64,000 nucleotides of DNA, taken from the NCBI GenBank assembly GCA_002778785.1, contig PEZS01000006.1, forward strand, positions 76,518 to 140,517, written 5' to 3'. Of this stretch, positions 8,648 through 16,705 are shown in pieces. Positions within the stretch are counted from its first letter, which is position 1; each line of letters begins with the position of its first letter. This stretch comes from Bdellovibrionales bacterium CG10_big_fil_rev_8_21_14_0_10_45_34. GTDB taxonomy: Bacteria; Bdellovibrionota; Bdellovibrionia; Bdellovibrionales; 1-14-0-10-45-34. A program made the translations under genes and the position numbers. Below the pieces are notes generated by a model. That model saw nothing but the letters and a program-made list of their open reading frames with translations, was not told where the DNA came from and did not search any database.

Positions 8648-9562
8648 ATGGCGCAATCAAATACTTTGAATGTCGTGAGGGCTATTAGCAAGAAGCAACG
8701 AACGACGGCTTTTGTGTTTGCACTTTCTCTATTTTGGGGACTGATCGCAAATGCGTATTCTTGTAAAGAAACATCTGCACAGAGCCTACCTTTTGAATAT
8801 TGTTACGAATCGCTAGGCGAGAATGCTCATCAAAGCCACGTCATTTATTATTTGCATGGGATGGGCTCAGACGCTCGAGCTGCATTTACTGGCTCAGCAA
8901 AGCCTCTGCGTGATGAACTTTTGCAAAGAAAAGATCAGGCGATGCTCGTGGGAGTCAGCTTGGGGCCGCGGTGGTTTCTCATTGAAAAGCACCCCACGCC
9001 CACCGGAAGAGTAAATACTTTGCAGATTTTCGCTGAAATCTTATTGCCCAACATAGAGCGCGAGATGGGTCTTGCTAGCGACGTCAAGCGGAGTATTGTC
9101 TCAGAATCCATGGGCGGCTTCAATGCTATTCAATTACTTACTTATTATCCAAAGCTTTGGCAGAGGGTGAGTCTTAATTGTCCGGCTATTTTTAATCTCA
9201 CACCATTTTCGACTCAACAAGAGGTTAATGCCTACATTGATCGTCACAAACCCTATTCAAACGCCGAAAAAATTTGGGAATATTATCATCTGGCGAGATA
9301 TCTATTTGAAAGCTTACCCGAGTGGCAGAGGCACGATCCCTTGCTCCTGGCATCGCGATTAAGCCCGCTTTCAGCCAAGCTACTCGTATCTGTTGGTGAT
9401 CAAGATGACTTGGGTGTGAACGAGGGAACGCTTCAGTTTTACTTCTTGGCTCAATCAACGGGCACTCGTGCAATGTTGCAATTATTGAGTGGCGGGCACT
9501 GTGTCTTTGATTGGCAGAGCATTGCTGAGTTTGTTGGTGCCGAAAGTAGAGCACGCCCTTAG
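8648..9562 (+). CDS. Secreted alpha/beta-hydrolase, esterase-like
   Basis: The 304-residue protein has an N-terminal hydrophobic signal segment (about 19-36), so it is likely exported. It belongs to the alpha/beta-hydrolase fold, nearest to the esterase D/feruloyl-esterase style family. The oxyanion loop HGMGSD is at about 70-75, the nucleophile elbow S-E-S-M-G-G places Ser154 as nucleophile, an acidic site is in DQDD at 251-254, and the catalytic His is in GGHCVFDW near 284. The first Gly of GxSxG is Ser here, which is tolerated in this fold. The gene stands alone, divergent from the ftsEX operon, with GGGGGT upstream of the ATG. The substrate is unknown. Confidence 0.8.
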   Translation: MAQSNTLNVVRAISKKQRTTAFVFALSLFWGLIANAYSCKETSAQSLPFEYCYESLGENAHQSHVIYYLHGMGSDARAAFTGSAKPLRDELLQRKDQAMLVGVSLGPRWFLIEKHPTPTGRVNTLQIFAEILLPNIEREMGLASDVKRSIVSESMGGFNAIQLLTYYPKLWQRVSLNCPAIFNLTPFSTQQEVNAYIDRHKPYSNAEKIWEYYHLARYLFESLPEWQRHDPLLLASRLSPLSAKLLVSVGDQDDLGVNEGTLQFYFLAQSTGTRAMLQLLSGGHCVFDWQSIAEFVGAESRARP

Positions 9563-9739
9563 GGTTTCAGCTGAGACCGAGCAACTTGCGATAATTTTTG
9601 TTTAAGTGAGACGCAAAAGATTTGGCTCAATTTGAGAACGAGCCTATTTACGGCAATAAGTGCAGCGAACAGTGTCGCACTCTGAGATTTCGAACTTGAT
9701 CGAATCAACTGGCGCCGCGAAATTTCCGATTCGTCATTG

Positions 9740-11536
9740 ATGGGCCGTATTTTCACAACAGGAATTCTTGGGTTCCTACTTAGCACTTTTTTGCTTTCGG
9801 GTTGCTCCAAGGGTGGATCGACGACTAGCTCGGAGGTTGCCCCCGTCGTATTGAAAGAAGTGGATCCGTGCACGGCTACGACCACCTACTCGAGCGCTGT
9901 TACAGTTACGGGATCGGCTAAATACACACGAAGGGAATTTGAATCGTCCTATCTGGGAGCGACGGGAACTGCTAAAGCAATTCGCTTTGCTGAAATCAGA
10001 GTTACAGATGCAGTTGGGTCAGTCGTTCAGTGCTCACAAACTGACAGTTCGGGTGACTTCTCTTTTCAATTGCCGTTAAATAATCAGACCTACTTAGTAT
10101 CTGTTAATTCCCGTGGGCTCAATAGTTCCCTTAAAGCCAGTGTCCTTAATAACCCTACCGACAATCAGTTCTATTCACTTTCTACTTCGGTCGTGGCTGA
10201 TCAAGACAGAAGCGTCGGTACCTTAACCGCCGAAGGCGATTCGGCTGACGTGCTTGGTGGTGCGTTTAACATTCTGGACGTGATTGTAAGAGCGAATGAA
10301 TTCTTGAGAGATAAAGTAGGTTCTTGCTCCGGCTATACGGGATGCGCGGCCTTTACGGTTGCCGACAAGGTTTCTGTATTCTGGGGCAAGGGTGTCAACC
10401 CAGCCACTTACGTGGGGGGATCAGCGTCTACTGGTTTAAGCTTTTACCTTCCTGGTAGATCTCAACTCTACATTTTGGGCGGAATTGGCGGAGACGTGGA
10501 TAACACGGATACAGATCACTTTGATGACAGCGTGATAGCCCACGAGTACGGTCACTTCATAGAAGATCTCTATGCGGAAACAGACTCTCCGGGCGGAGCC
10601 CATGATGCCAACAGCATTATTGATCCGCGACTGGCGTGGGGAGAAGGTTGGGCTAATTTCTTTTCTCTGGCTGTAAATGGTAGTTCGACTTATCGAGATT
10701 CTTTTGGAAACGTTTCTGGAACTTCACGTGGCTATTACTTTAATCACAATTTAGAAAATACAACGAGAGATTACAATTCGGGCGGCACAAGTGGCGAAGG
10801 AAACTTTCGTGAGTTTGCTGTAACAAGGGCGCTGTGGGACCTCATGGATGCACCCGCTGATGCGAGCTTTCCGGGTATGTCTAATGAAGCAAGCGGGCCG
10901 CCAACTGGGAATAATTTGTATACACCGTCTTTAGAAGACGGTGTTCAAGGCAACTTTGCTGAACTGTGGGCTATCTTCTCGAACTCCTTTAAATCTTCGA
11001 CCTACGCCTTTCGAGACTACGGTCTTTTTATGTATTTGTATTCCAATTTTAATAGTCCGTCTTTGACAGGCATGGCGGGCATATACACTGCTGAAAAACA
11101 AAAGAACACACGCGCAGACTACGCAGCTGGCTACACTCTTTCTGGCACAGACTGCGGCAGCGTCTCTATCTCGAGCACTGTACCTTCGGGGTCATCGGGG
11201 TACGGCTCTGCAGCAGCTGCAGCTAATCAATTTTATCGGAACGATTTTTACCTTGTCGATCACCCCGGCGGAGTTATGTCGCTCGCCTTAAGCTGGACAG
11301 GAGGACAAGATCTTGATCTCTATGTTTACGGCGAAGGGTACACCTACGGAAGCAGCTCTTCTGTTGTTGCAAAAAGTGACCGAGTTAACGGAACAGTAAC
11401 GCCACCGGTGGACTATTCAGAATCGGTATCGCAAGCGATTGCCGCTGGTAAGTACTTGGTTAACGTAAATCTTTGGTCAGGATCAGGGACTGCCAGTTAT
11501 AAACTTCAACTAGGGGGGCAATATGTCTGCCCGTAA
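9740..11536 (+). CDS. M36 (fungalysin)-like metalloprotease lipoprotein
   Basis: This is a 598-residue exported lipoprotein. The ATG at 9740 directly follows an in-frame TTG; MGRIFTTGILGFLLSTFLLSGC gives lipobox LSGC. After a beta-rich carboxypeptidase-regulatory-like segment (about 45-150) comes a gluzincin core. It consists of HEYGH with His268 and His272 as zinc ligands and Glu269 as base, then WGEGWANF with Glu302 in the place of the third ligand. HEYGH followed by GEGW is the layout of family M36, so M36-like is the best call. The C-terminus (about 510-598, DLDLYVYGEG) resembles a pre-peptidase C-terminal domain, common in secreted proteases. It overlaps the next gene by 14 bp. A role in degrading extracellular or prey proteins is inference. 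Confidence 0.82.
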   Translation: MGRIFTTGILGFLLSTFLLSGCSKGGSTTSSEVAPVVLKEVDPCTATTTYSSAVTVTGSAKYTRREFESSYLGATGTAKAIRFAEIRVTDAVGSVVQCSQTDSSGDFSFQLPLNNQTYLVSVNSRGLNSSLKASVLNNPTDNQFYSLSTSVVADQDRSVGTLTAEGDSADVLGGAFNILDVIVRANEFLRDKVGSCSGYTGCAAFTVADKVSVFWGKGVNPATYVGGSASTGLSFYLPGRSQLYILGGIGGDVDNTDTDHFDDSVIAHEYGHFIEDLYAETDSPGGAHDANSIIDPRLAWGEGWANFFSLAVNGSSTYRDSFGNVSGTSRGYYFNHNLENTTRDYNSGGTSGEGNFREFAVTRALWDLMDAPADASFPGMSNEASGPPTGNNLYTPSLEDGVQGNFAELWAIFSNSFKSSTYAFRDYGLFMYLYSNFNSPSLTGMAGIYTAEKQKNTRADYAAGYTLSGTDCGSVSISSTVPSGSSGYGSAAAAANQFYRNDFYLVDHPGGVMSLALSWTGGQDLDLYVYGEGYTYGSSSSVVAKSDRVNGTVTPPVDYSESVSQAIAAGKYLVNVNLWSGSGTASYKLQLGGQYVCP

Positions 11537-12128
11537 TCGAAGCCGTCAAATTTTAGGCATTCAAGTTACTTTGCTGGTGATTTCTTTTGCTGTCGGCGCG
11601 TGGTATGTCAGCAAAAAGAAGAGCACAAATTTCGATCTCTCTCAAAAGATCGAAAGCGGTAAGCTAGCCAGTTTGAGTACAGAATCTCAGAAGGGCCTAT
11701 CCGAACTGAAGTTTCATTCCAAACCAGGCTCTGAATATTCCGTTCGCGTTTACGAGCCTTATCCCAATAATGATATCGATGATGAGGGAATGGTTGAGAT
11801 CACATTACTAGCAGAGGCCATAGTGTTGGGTGAGGGTCGCCAGGTGAGCTACGTTTGGCACTTACCAGAAGAAGTCATAAACGTATCCGGCGAACTGTCG
11901 GGGACAAGACACTTACAAAACGAGAATAGTGGCAGCGAAACCTTGCGCGTTCGCGTTCCGCATGGACTCACTAAGCCCATTGTCTTTGGCTTGAATGAGA
12001 AAAATGGCACTGGTTTCTCCCAGGGTTATATCAAAGACTGGTCGACTTCTTCTGAAGAAGAAGTCTCTCTACAAAAGGTATTGTCGCCAGCACTACCGCT
12101 CGAGCCAGATCAAAAAATATTCTATTAG
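11523..12128 (+). CDS. Membrane-anchored protein coupled to the metalloprotease
   Basis: The 201-residue product has one N-terminal membrane segment (ILGIQVTLLVISFAVGAWYV, about 10-29) and a soluble, beta-strand-rich remainder facing the periplasm. No known family is recognised. Its start lies 14 bp inside the metalloprotease gene, so the two are translationally coupled. It may be an inhibitor, chaperone or anchor of that protease; this is a guess from position alone. An acidic stretch (YPNNDIDDEG) and a strand-rich centre (EITLLAEAIVLGEGRQVSYVW) are the only notable features. Confidence 0.7.
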   Translation: MSARNRSRQILGIQVTLLVISFAVGAWYVSKKKSTNFDLSQKIESGKLASLSTESQKGLSELKFHSKPGSEYSVRVYEPYPNNDIDDEGMVEITLLAEAIVLGEGRQVSYVWHLPEEVINVSGELSGTRHLQNENSGSETLRVRVPHGLTKPIVFGLNEKNGTGFSQGYIKDWSTSSEEEVSLQKVLSPALPLEPDQKIFY

Positions 12129-12179
12129 TGGTGTTGCGTTGGCTCGCTACACTGAGGGAGTGGGCAAAAGCTCCTAGTC

Positions 12180-12218
12180 CTGGGCGTAGGGCTGCTGGGG
12201 TAGGCGCTCGGCGCCCAG
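12180..12218 (+). terminator. GC-rich hairpins between two genes, possible terminator
   Basis: Two mutually exclusive hairpins can form here. CTGGGCG (12180-12186) pairs with CGCCCAG (12212-12218), or GGCGC (12203-12207) pairs with GCGCC (12211-12215) around a TCG loop. The sequence after it (ACTTTCGCATTTC) is only mildly T-rich, so an intrinsic terminator is possible but not strong. Confidence 0.3.
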
Positions 12219-12316
12219 ACTTTCGCATTTCAAATTGGCCTTCTGTCTAAAAGTAACAAAGTAAGTTGATAAGACTCGAAGATTCTCCCGATAGGTTCGA
12301 TGACGAGGACTTCACA

Positions 12317-12946
12317 GTGAGAACACCTTTGTTTAAACTCAGCCGAGCGCTTACCTGTCTTTTAATCTTGCCGAATTGTTCGAGCCCCCAGTTTGTGGTC
12401 GACTCTGAACCAAACGGTGCCCAAGTAGTCGTAACTTCAGATTCTCACTCCCCCCAAATGATAGGTAGCACACCAATCACAACGTCCCCAAGTGCCTTTG
12501 CAAGTGGCAGCTCTTCAACAATTGTAGAGATAAAAAAGGCGGGTTTTGTTTCAAGACTAGTCCATTTACCCGAAACCACTTTTTCTCGATCTACACATAT
12601 CAAGGTCAAGCTGACTGAAGATCGGGTGCCAGCAAGCTGCGAGAATCAGAATTTGGCGGTGCGAGACGTCTCTAGAGGAATTGCCAGGGCTCAATCTTTG
12701 ATTGCATCAAAGAAAATGGACGAAGCAATGAACCTGCTTAAAAACCTAATTGCACGTTTTCCAGAGAATCCCGTGCTCTACGATCTCATCGGAAACATCT
12801 ACTATATGCAGCGTGAACTCCAGTTAGCGTTAAGTGCTTACAAAAAATCGAATCAGATAGAGCCCGGAAACTCTGAAACAGAAAATATGATTGAGAAAAT
12901 AAAGCTAATTAGTGGAGATCGATCCCCGGCTGAAGCAGGAACTTAA
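12317..12946 (+). CDS. PEGA/TPR lipoprotein, first gene of the motor-like operon
   Basis: I chose the GTG at 12317 because it gives a good lipoprotein signal peptide (RTPLFKLSRALTCLLILPNC, lipobox LPNC) and has GAGGAC about 8 bases upstream. The TTG at 12266 would add 17 hydrophilic residues before the signal. The product is about 209 residues. A PEGA-type beta domain follows the lipid Cys (VDSEPNGAQVVV ... IGSTPITTSPSAF), and the C-terminal half holds tetratricopeptide repeats (MDEAMNLLKNLIARFPENP, YDLIGNIYYMQRELQLALSAYKKS). PEGA domains are common on surface lipoproteins, and TPRs bind partners. It ends 22 bp before the MotA-like gene and so probably belongs to that operon as an envelope scaffold. 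Confidence 0.78.
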   Translation: MRTPLFKLSRALTCLLILPNCSSPQFVVDSEPNGAQVVVTSDSHSPQMIGSTPITTSPSAFASGSSSTIVEIKKAGFVSRLVHLPETTFSRSTHIKVKLTEDRVPASCENQNLAVRDVSRGIARAQSLIASKKMDEAMNLLKNLIARFPENPVLYDLIGNIYYMQRELQLALSAYKKSNQIEPGNSETENMIEKIKLISGDRSPAEAGT

Positions 12947-12968
12947 TTCGGCAACAGGAGAAAGATAA

Positions 12969-13766
12969 GTGGCGTTTTTATTAGGAATTCTTTTAGCATT
13001 GACTGCTTTCGCATCGGCACTAATACATCTTGGGCAATCTGCTTCTTCCTATTTCGATTTTGTAGCCTGCACTGTAGTTCTCGGCGGTACGGTGGCAGTT
13101 TCGATAATGGTTTTGCCTTGGCAACAGCGCGCGGAAATGATCGAGAAATTCAAGTTCGCATTAGGAAGCTCCAAGTTCAATATTAATCAGACCTATATGG
13201 ACGTGTTGGAAGCGGTTCGGGCCTTACAAGCGGGCAAAGTTCTATCATTTGAAAAGGGGAGCGACCTTGCACAGCGAGTTCTCTCAACCGCTTTTGAACT
13301 AAGGTCGTTGGGGTTTTCAAACGAAGAGATAAAAAACATCCTTTCTCAAATGATTGTGCAAAAGGCACAGAGAGGAAAAAGAATTGCAGATTCCATAAAG
13401 GGACTGAGCAAGTATCCGCCGGCATTTGGGCTTGTAGGAACAGTTCTAGGATTAGTTAATTTGATGAGGTCACTGTCCGATGGTCTAACTCCAGCCGAAA
13501 CGGGAGTGGAGATGGCAGTGGCACTTATTGCCACATTTTACGGACTGCTTGTTGCAAACTTAGTAGTGAATCCCTTAGGCGAGATCATATCAAAAAACAA
13601 CGGTATGGAGATTCGCTGCGCTGAAATGGCTTTGCGTGGTGCTCTGCTCGGAATGACGGAAACTTCTTTCTTGAAAGCCCGTGAACTTCTTCGAGTTTAC
13701 TTATCAGACGCCGCAGCTGAAAACTACGACAGATCAGGGGCTCAGGTTGTAGAAGGAGCTGCATGA
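12969..13766 (+). CDS. MotA-like stator protein, non-flagellar operon
   Basis: The 265-residue product starts at GTG with AACAGGAGAAA upstream. Four membrane segments fit MotA topology: two near the N-terminus (about 3-20 and 28-47), then a large cytoplasmic loop, then PPAFGLVGTVLGLVNLM (about 143-160) and MAVALIATFYGLLVANLVV (about 177-196) with the conserved Pro and Gly residues of the ion channel. MotA forms a ring around a MotB dimer and uses ion flow to push FliG. The gene overlaps the MotB-like gene by 4 bp. It is clearly diverged from the flbD-linked motA of this window (35984-36751) and lies beside a FliG-like gene, not flagellar genes. That suggests a separate rotary or force-transducing machine. 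Confidence 0.85.
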   Translation: MAFLLGILLALTAFASALIHLGQSASSYFDFVACTVVLGGTVAVSIMVLPWQQRAEMIEKFKFALGSSKFNINQTYMDVLEAVRALQAGKVLSFEKGSDLAQRVLSTAFELRSLGFSNEEIKNILSQMIVQKAQRGKRIADSIKGLSKYPPAFGLVGTVLGLVNLMRSLSDGLTPAETGVEMAVALIATFYGLLVANLVVNPLGEIISKNNGMEIRCAEMALRGALLGMTETSFLKARELLRVYLSDAAAENYDRSGAQVVEGAA

Positions 13767-14485
13767 GTACGAATATGGATCTTATTGAATTCGAAGAGTC
13801 TTCTGCCGAGGAGCCTGACTCTGAAGGCACTTGGGCGATCAGTTACGGTGACATGATCACTTTGCTTTTAGGGTTTTTCGTGTTGTTTTTTTCCTTTGAC
13901 CCTAGCCAAACAAAACAAGCAGGTGTCACTCAAGCAATTATCCAGGCAATCAGTACAAATGTAGAAAAGAATTCGAGCGAAAGGTCTCCAGCGGCGCTAT
14001 CAAAGTTTTCTAGTTCCCGCGAAGGAATCGACGAAGTTACTATTGAAAAACTGGGTGCCAAGGCATATCAAGTGGGCGCTAAAGTGCTTGTAGAGTTTCC
14101 AGGCGTATCTTTTTTCGACTCAGGTGAAACAAGTTTAACACTTCAAGGTAGAGCAGCCCTTGAAAAATTTGTTGTGAAATACCTGCCGTATGCGGGAGGC
14201 CATAATTTATCAATCATGGCCTATACAGATCCCAAGCCAGTCATCGCGAGCGCAAAGAGGAAATTTCAAGATAACTTGGAACTGTCGGCACTGCGCTCGG
14301 TCAGTGCGATGAGGCGACTCCAACATTCAGGTCTACCCTTAGATACAATGAGAATTTCAGGCTACGGCGTCAGCGAGTTTAATGAGAGTGAAAAGGGGCA
14401 GCTTCCGGAACATCTTAAGAAGTCGGATCTCCACGCACTTCATCGAAAAGTATTACTTGTGATTTCGCCGAGAGGTACAATATGA
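13763..14485 (+). CDS. MotB-like stator protein with OmpA-type domain
   Basis: The 240-residue protein has a short acidic cytoplasmic tail, a single membrane helix (ISYGDMITLLLGFFVLFFSF) with the essential ion-binding Asp at residue 30, a periplasmic linker, and a C-terminal OmpA/MotB peptidoglycan-binding domain. That domain includes FFDSGETSLTLQGRAALEKF and NLELSALRSVSAMRRL, matching the usual NxxLSxxRA helix. It should form the stator core with the MotA-like neighbour and anchor it to the cell wall. ATGA overlaps join it to both neighbours. The acidic, Glu-rich N-terminus before the plug helix differs from the basic tail typical of flagellar MotB. Confidence 0.87.
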   Translation: MSTNMDLIEFEESSAEEPDSEGTWAISYGDMITLLLGFFVLFFSFDPSQTKQAGVTQAIIQAISTNVEKNSSERSPAALSKFSSSREGIDEVTIEKLGAKAYQVGAKVLVEFPGVSFFDSGETSLTLQGRAALEKFVVKYLPYAGGHNLSIMAYTDPKPVIASAKRKFQDNLELSALRSVSAMRRLQHSGLPLDTMRISGYGVSEFNESEKGQLPEHLKKSDLHALHRKVLLVISPRGTI

Positions 14486-16149
14486 AATTGATCCATCTAA
14501 TTTTAACTTGTGTGGCTTTTAGTAGCGTCGGATTCGCTCAAGCACAAAAACATCCAAGAGTACTCGAGTTAGAAGAGAAACTGACAAAAGATGCGATGAC
14601 CTATCTTAAGGGCAGGTTTCCGAGCTCCCCTTTTTTGGCAATTGTTCGGGTTGATCCGCTCCATAGGAGCACGTCGGAGACATCAAGAGGTGAAAGACTC
14701 CCGTATCTCGACCTCCAAGAAACTGAAATTACGGATGAGTGGGATGATCCTTCGTTAAGCATGCATGAGTTGCTGCGTAGGACAACGAAGGTTGAAGTTA
14801 AAGTGGAACTTCCAAAGGAGCTTTCTGAAGACAGATCCAATGAAGTTAAGGAAAATTTGATTTCATTACTTAGTCTTACGCCAGCAAGAGATGATATAGT
14901 CATCATCCGCCGCGACTGGGAGACGACGGGGAACTACTGGCTACAGGTTAGCTTTGCGATCGGCGGTTTACTTCTGTTTTTGATTGGTCTTTATTTCATC
15001 CTAAGGGCCTCTACATCAAGGATTGCCGATGCCGTCGTAAATATGAAGCCTAGTGGTAGTGGTGCCGGCTCAAATCTAGCGGGCGCGGCAATGCACAACA
15101 TGGTAGATCATACTTCGGCACGTTCGGGAGTTCAGGATTTGAATTTTTCCGATCCCATTCGAATTCGGGAAATGACTGGAGAGATTGTAGGGGCTCTAAG
15201 CAAAGATTCCCACTTCCCAAATTTTGAAGCCATGGTCGAACTTGACGGCTTTTGTGAAAAAGACCAGCGTGCCTTTGGGGCGCTGATAAAGGAATTCCCT
15301 ATCGAACTCAGAGAAAAACTTTTTTCTCTGAGTTATTCGGAGAAGTGGTTCGAGGCTCTAACAAATCCGGGTGATTTAAATCAGCAGGCACTTTCGTTAC
15401 TTTTAAGGATTCATCGTCTTGAGAAAAGCACGAAAACAAATCCCCAATGGGAAAGACTATTGATTCAGGCGTGGAGACTTGACGAAAGGCGCTCGGAATT
15501 TTTTGCAAAAATGCATGAAACTGAAGCATTTGCAATTCTAAGATCCCTGCCAAATTCCATAGCACTTCCGATTGCAAGAGATGTGTTCCCTGGTAAATGG
15601 GGATTCCTGCTCGATCTGGAGTCAACGGTAGAGAGAATAAAAGAACAACGTATTGTGGAGCTTATCGAAATAGCAATAGCATTGAAGTCGCCGCGCGATT
15701 TTTCTCAGGTCACCAGGTATAGAAAAGATCGAGATCTCTTAAAGTTCTTAGATACAGCCGAAGTTCACGAAGAAAAAGAAGTGTACCGTGCCTTACGTAA
15801 AGACTCTATTGTTCATCAATTGCGCCCCCCTTTCTTTAAGGTACTGGAGGAGCAGACTGCTGAAATAGGGGAATTTGTCGCGAATGTTCCAGTTTCTGAT
15901 TGGGCGATGGCGTTGTTTAACGTTTCTAAAGCAGAACGAAAAAACGTGGAGGCAATCTTTAATGAAAAACAGCGATTGTTTTTTGTCGAGAACCTCAAAT
16001 CCTTCGATGGCGTCCCTCCCAATAAAGATCTCGTCGGTAAGAAGCGGGCTAGCATTGCAAAATTTTTCAAGGATTGGAAAGAGATACTCGATAAAACAAA
16101 GGGCGAAGTCCAAAATGACGACAAGAGCACAGAAACTCTCGCGGCTTAA
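14482..16149 (+). CDS. Membrane-anchored FliG-like protein (possible FliF/FliG fusion)
   Basis: The 555-residue protein has a signal peptide (1-20), a periplasmic domain (about 22-150), one membrane helix (about 151-175) and a long helical cytoplasmic part (about 225-540). The cytoplasmic part reads like FliG ARM repeats. The end aligns by eye with FliG C-terminal domain layout: VPVSDWAMALFNVSKAERKN, then IFNEKQRLFFVENL, then GVPPNKDLVGKKRASIAKFF. These correspond to the FliG VD..LA.ALKG, NMS.RAA..L.EDL and GPV...DVE.AQ..I blocks. The part before the helix, including KVEVKVELP and DDIVIIRRDW, looks like the end of a FliF/YscJ-type ring domain. In flagella FliF holds FliG on the membrane; here one chain may do both. 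ATGA overlap with the MotB-like gene supports a stator-rotor pairing. The homology is distant and needs profile searching. Confidence 0.68.
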   Translation: MKLIHLILTCVAFSSVGFAQAQKHPRVLELEEKLTKDAMTYLKGRFPSSPFLAIVRVDPLHRSTSETSRGERLPYLDLQETEITDEWDDPSLSMHELLRRTTKVEVKVELPKELSEDRSNEVKENLISLLSLTPARDDIVIIRRDWETTGNYWLQVSFAIGGLLLFLIGLYFILRASTSRIADAVVNMKPSGSGAGSNLAGAAMHNMVDHTSARSGVQDLNFSDPIRIREMTGEIVGALSKDSHFPNFEAMVELDGFCEKDQRAFGALIKEFPIELREKLFSLSYSEKWFEALTNPGDLNQQALSLLLRIHRLEKSTKTNPQWERLLIQAWRLDERRSEFFAKMHETEAFAILRSLPNSIALPIARDVFPGKWGFLLDLESTVERIKEQRIVELIEIAIALKSPRDFSQVTRYRKDRDLLKFLDTAEVHEEKEVYRALRKDSIVHQLRPPFFKVLEEQTAEIGEFVANVPVSDWAMALFNVSKAERKNVEAIFNEKQRLFFVENLKSFDGVPPNKDLVGKKRASIAKFFKDWKEILDKTKGEVQNDDKSTETLAA

Positions 16150-16705
16150 AAGTCCATTTCTTCAGGTTATGGGTATAGTCCTGGGATTGTCTCTGGTCAC
16201 TATGACCCACGCGAAGGGAAAGCTTCACCTTGGCGCAGGAGCCTTCAGCTTGAATGCTTCCACGCCCTCAAGGTCAAAGACGATCAGTGGCCCGGGCTCC
16301 TACAGTGTCTCTTATCTTCATCCCTTATTTAGGAAACTGATGTTAGAGGCAGGATATTCAGTAATTATGTCTGAAGGAATTTCTGGAGATATGGGTTTCG
16401 GACTTGATATAGGATTAACATTCTATCCACTGACAGAAAGTCAGGAATTCGGAATAGAAGAAGACAATGTGAAAGTGAAAATCGATGAAATCTGGAGGCC
16501 ATTCCTTTCTGGATACTTTCATCAAAGACAGTTTCAGTCTGTTTCAAGCAGCTATGCCGGATTCGGTTTTGGCGCGGGAATAGAAAGACTGTTTAATGAA
16601 AAATATGGCTTATTGGTGAAAGCCCGTTACCAAATTTTGGCGGGCCCGCAGTCTTCGAGCGCGAGCAATATAGATTTCTTAATTGGTTTGATGGTGAAGC
16701 TATGA
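16115..16705 (+). CDS. Small outer-membrane beta-barrel protein
   Basis: The ATG at 16115, overlapping the FliG-like gene by 35 bp, gives a 196-residue product with a signal peptide (SPFLQVMGIVLGLSLVTMTHA). Longer in-frame starts lie deep inside the upstream gene and lack a signal. The mature part alternates polar and hydrophobic residues in about eight strands (KLHLGAGAFSL, GSYSVSYLHPL, MLEAGYSVIM, SSYAGFGFGAGIERLF, LVKARYQIL). It ends in NIDFLIGLMVKL, consistent with an OmpA- or OmpW-size barrel. The next gene begins with an ATGA overlap. Its likely role is as the outer-membrane partner of the stator/rotor-like proteins; this is inferred from the operon. Confidence 0.7.
   Translation: MTTRAQKLSRLKSPFLQVMGIVLGLSLVTMTHAKGKLHLGAGAFSLNASTPSRSKTISGPGSYSVSYLHPLFRKLMLEAGYSVIMSEGISGDMGFGLDIGLTFYPLTESQEFGIEEDNVKVKIDEIWRPFLSGYFHQRQFQSVSSSYAGFGFGAGIERLFNEKYGLLVKARYQILAGPQSSSASNIDFLIGLMVKL

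Noticed and set aside
9559-9885. Minus-strand frame of 108 codons opposite the start of the metalloprotease gene
   Set aside because: It lies over the ribosome site and signal peptide of a well-supported gene, has no recognisable domain, and is explained as an antisense shadow.
15793-16130. Two minus-strand frames over the end of the FliG-like gene
   Set aside because: Both are antisense to a coding region with overlapping downstream gene; no ribosome site or domain.
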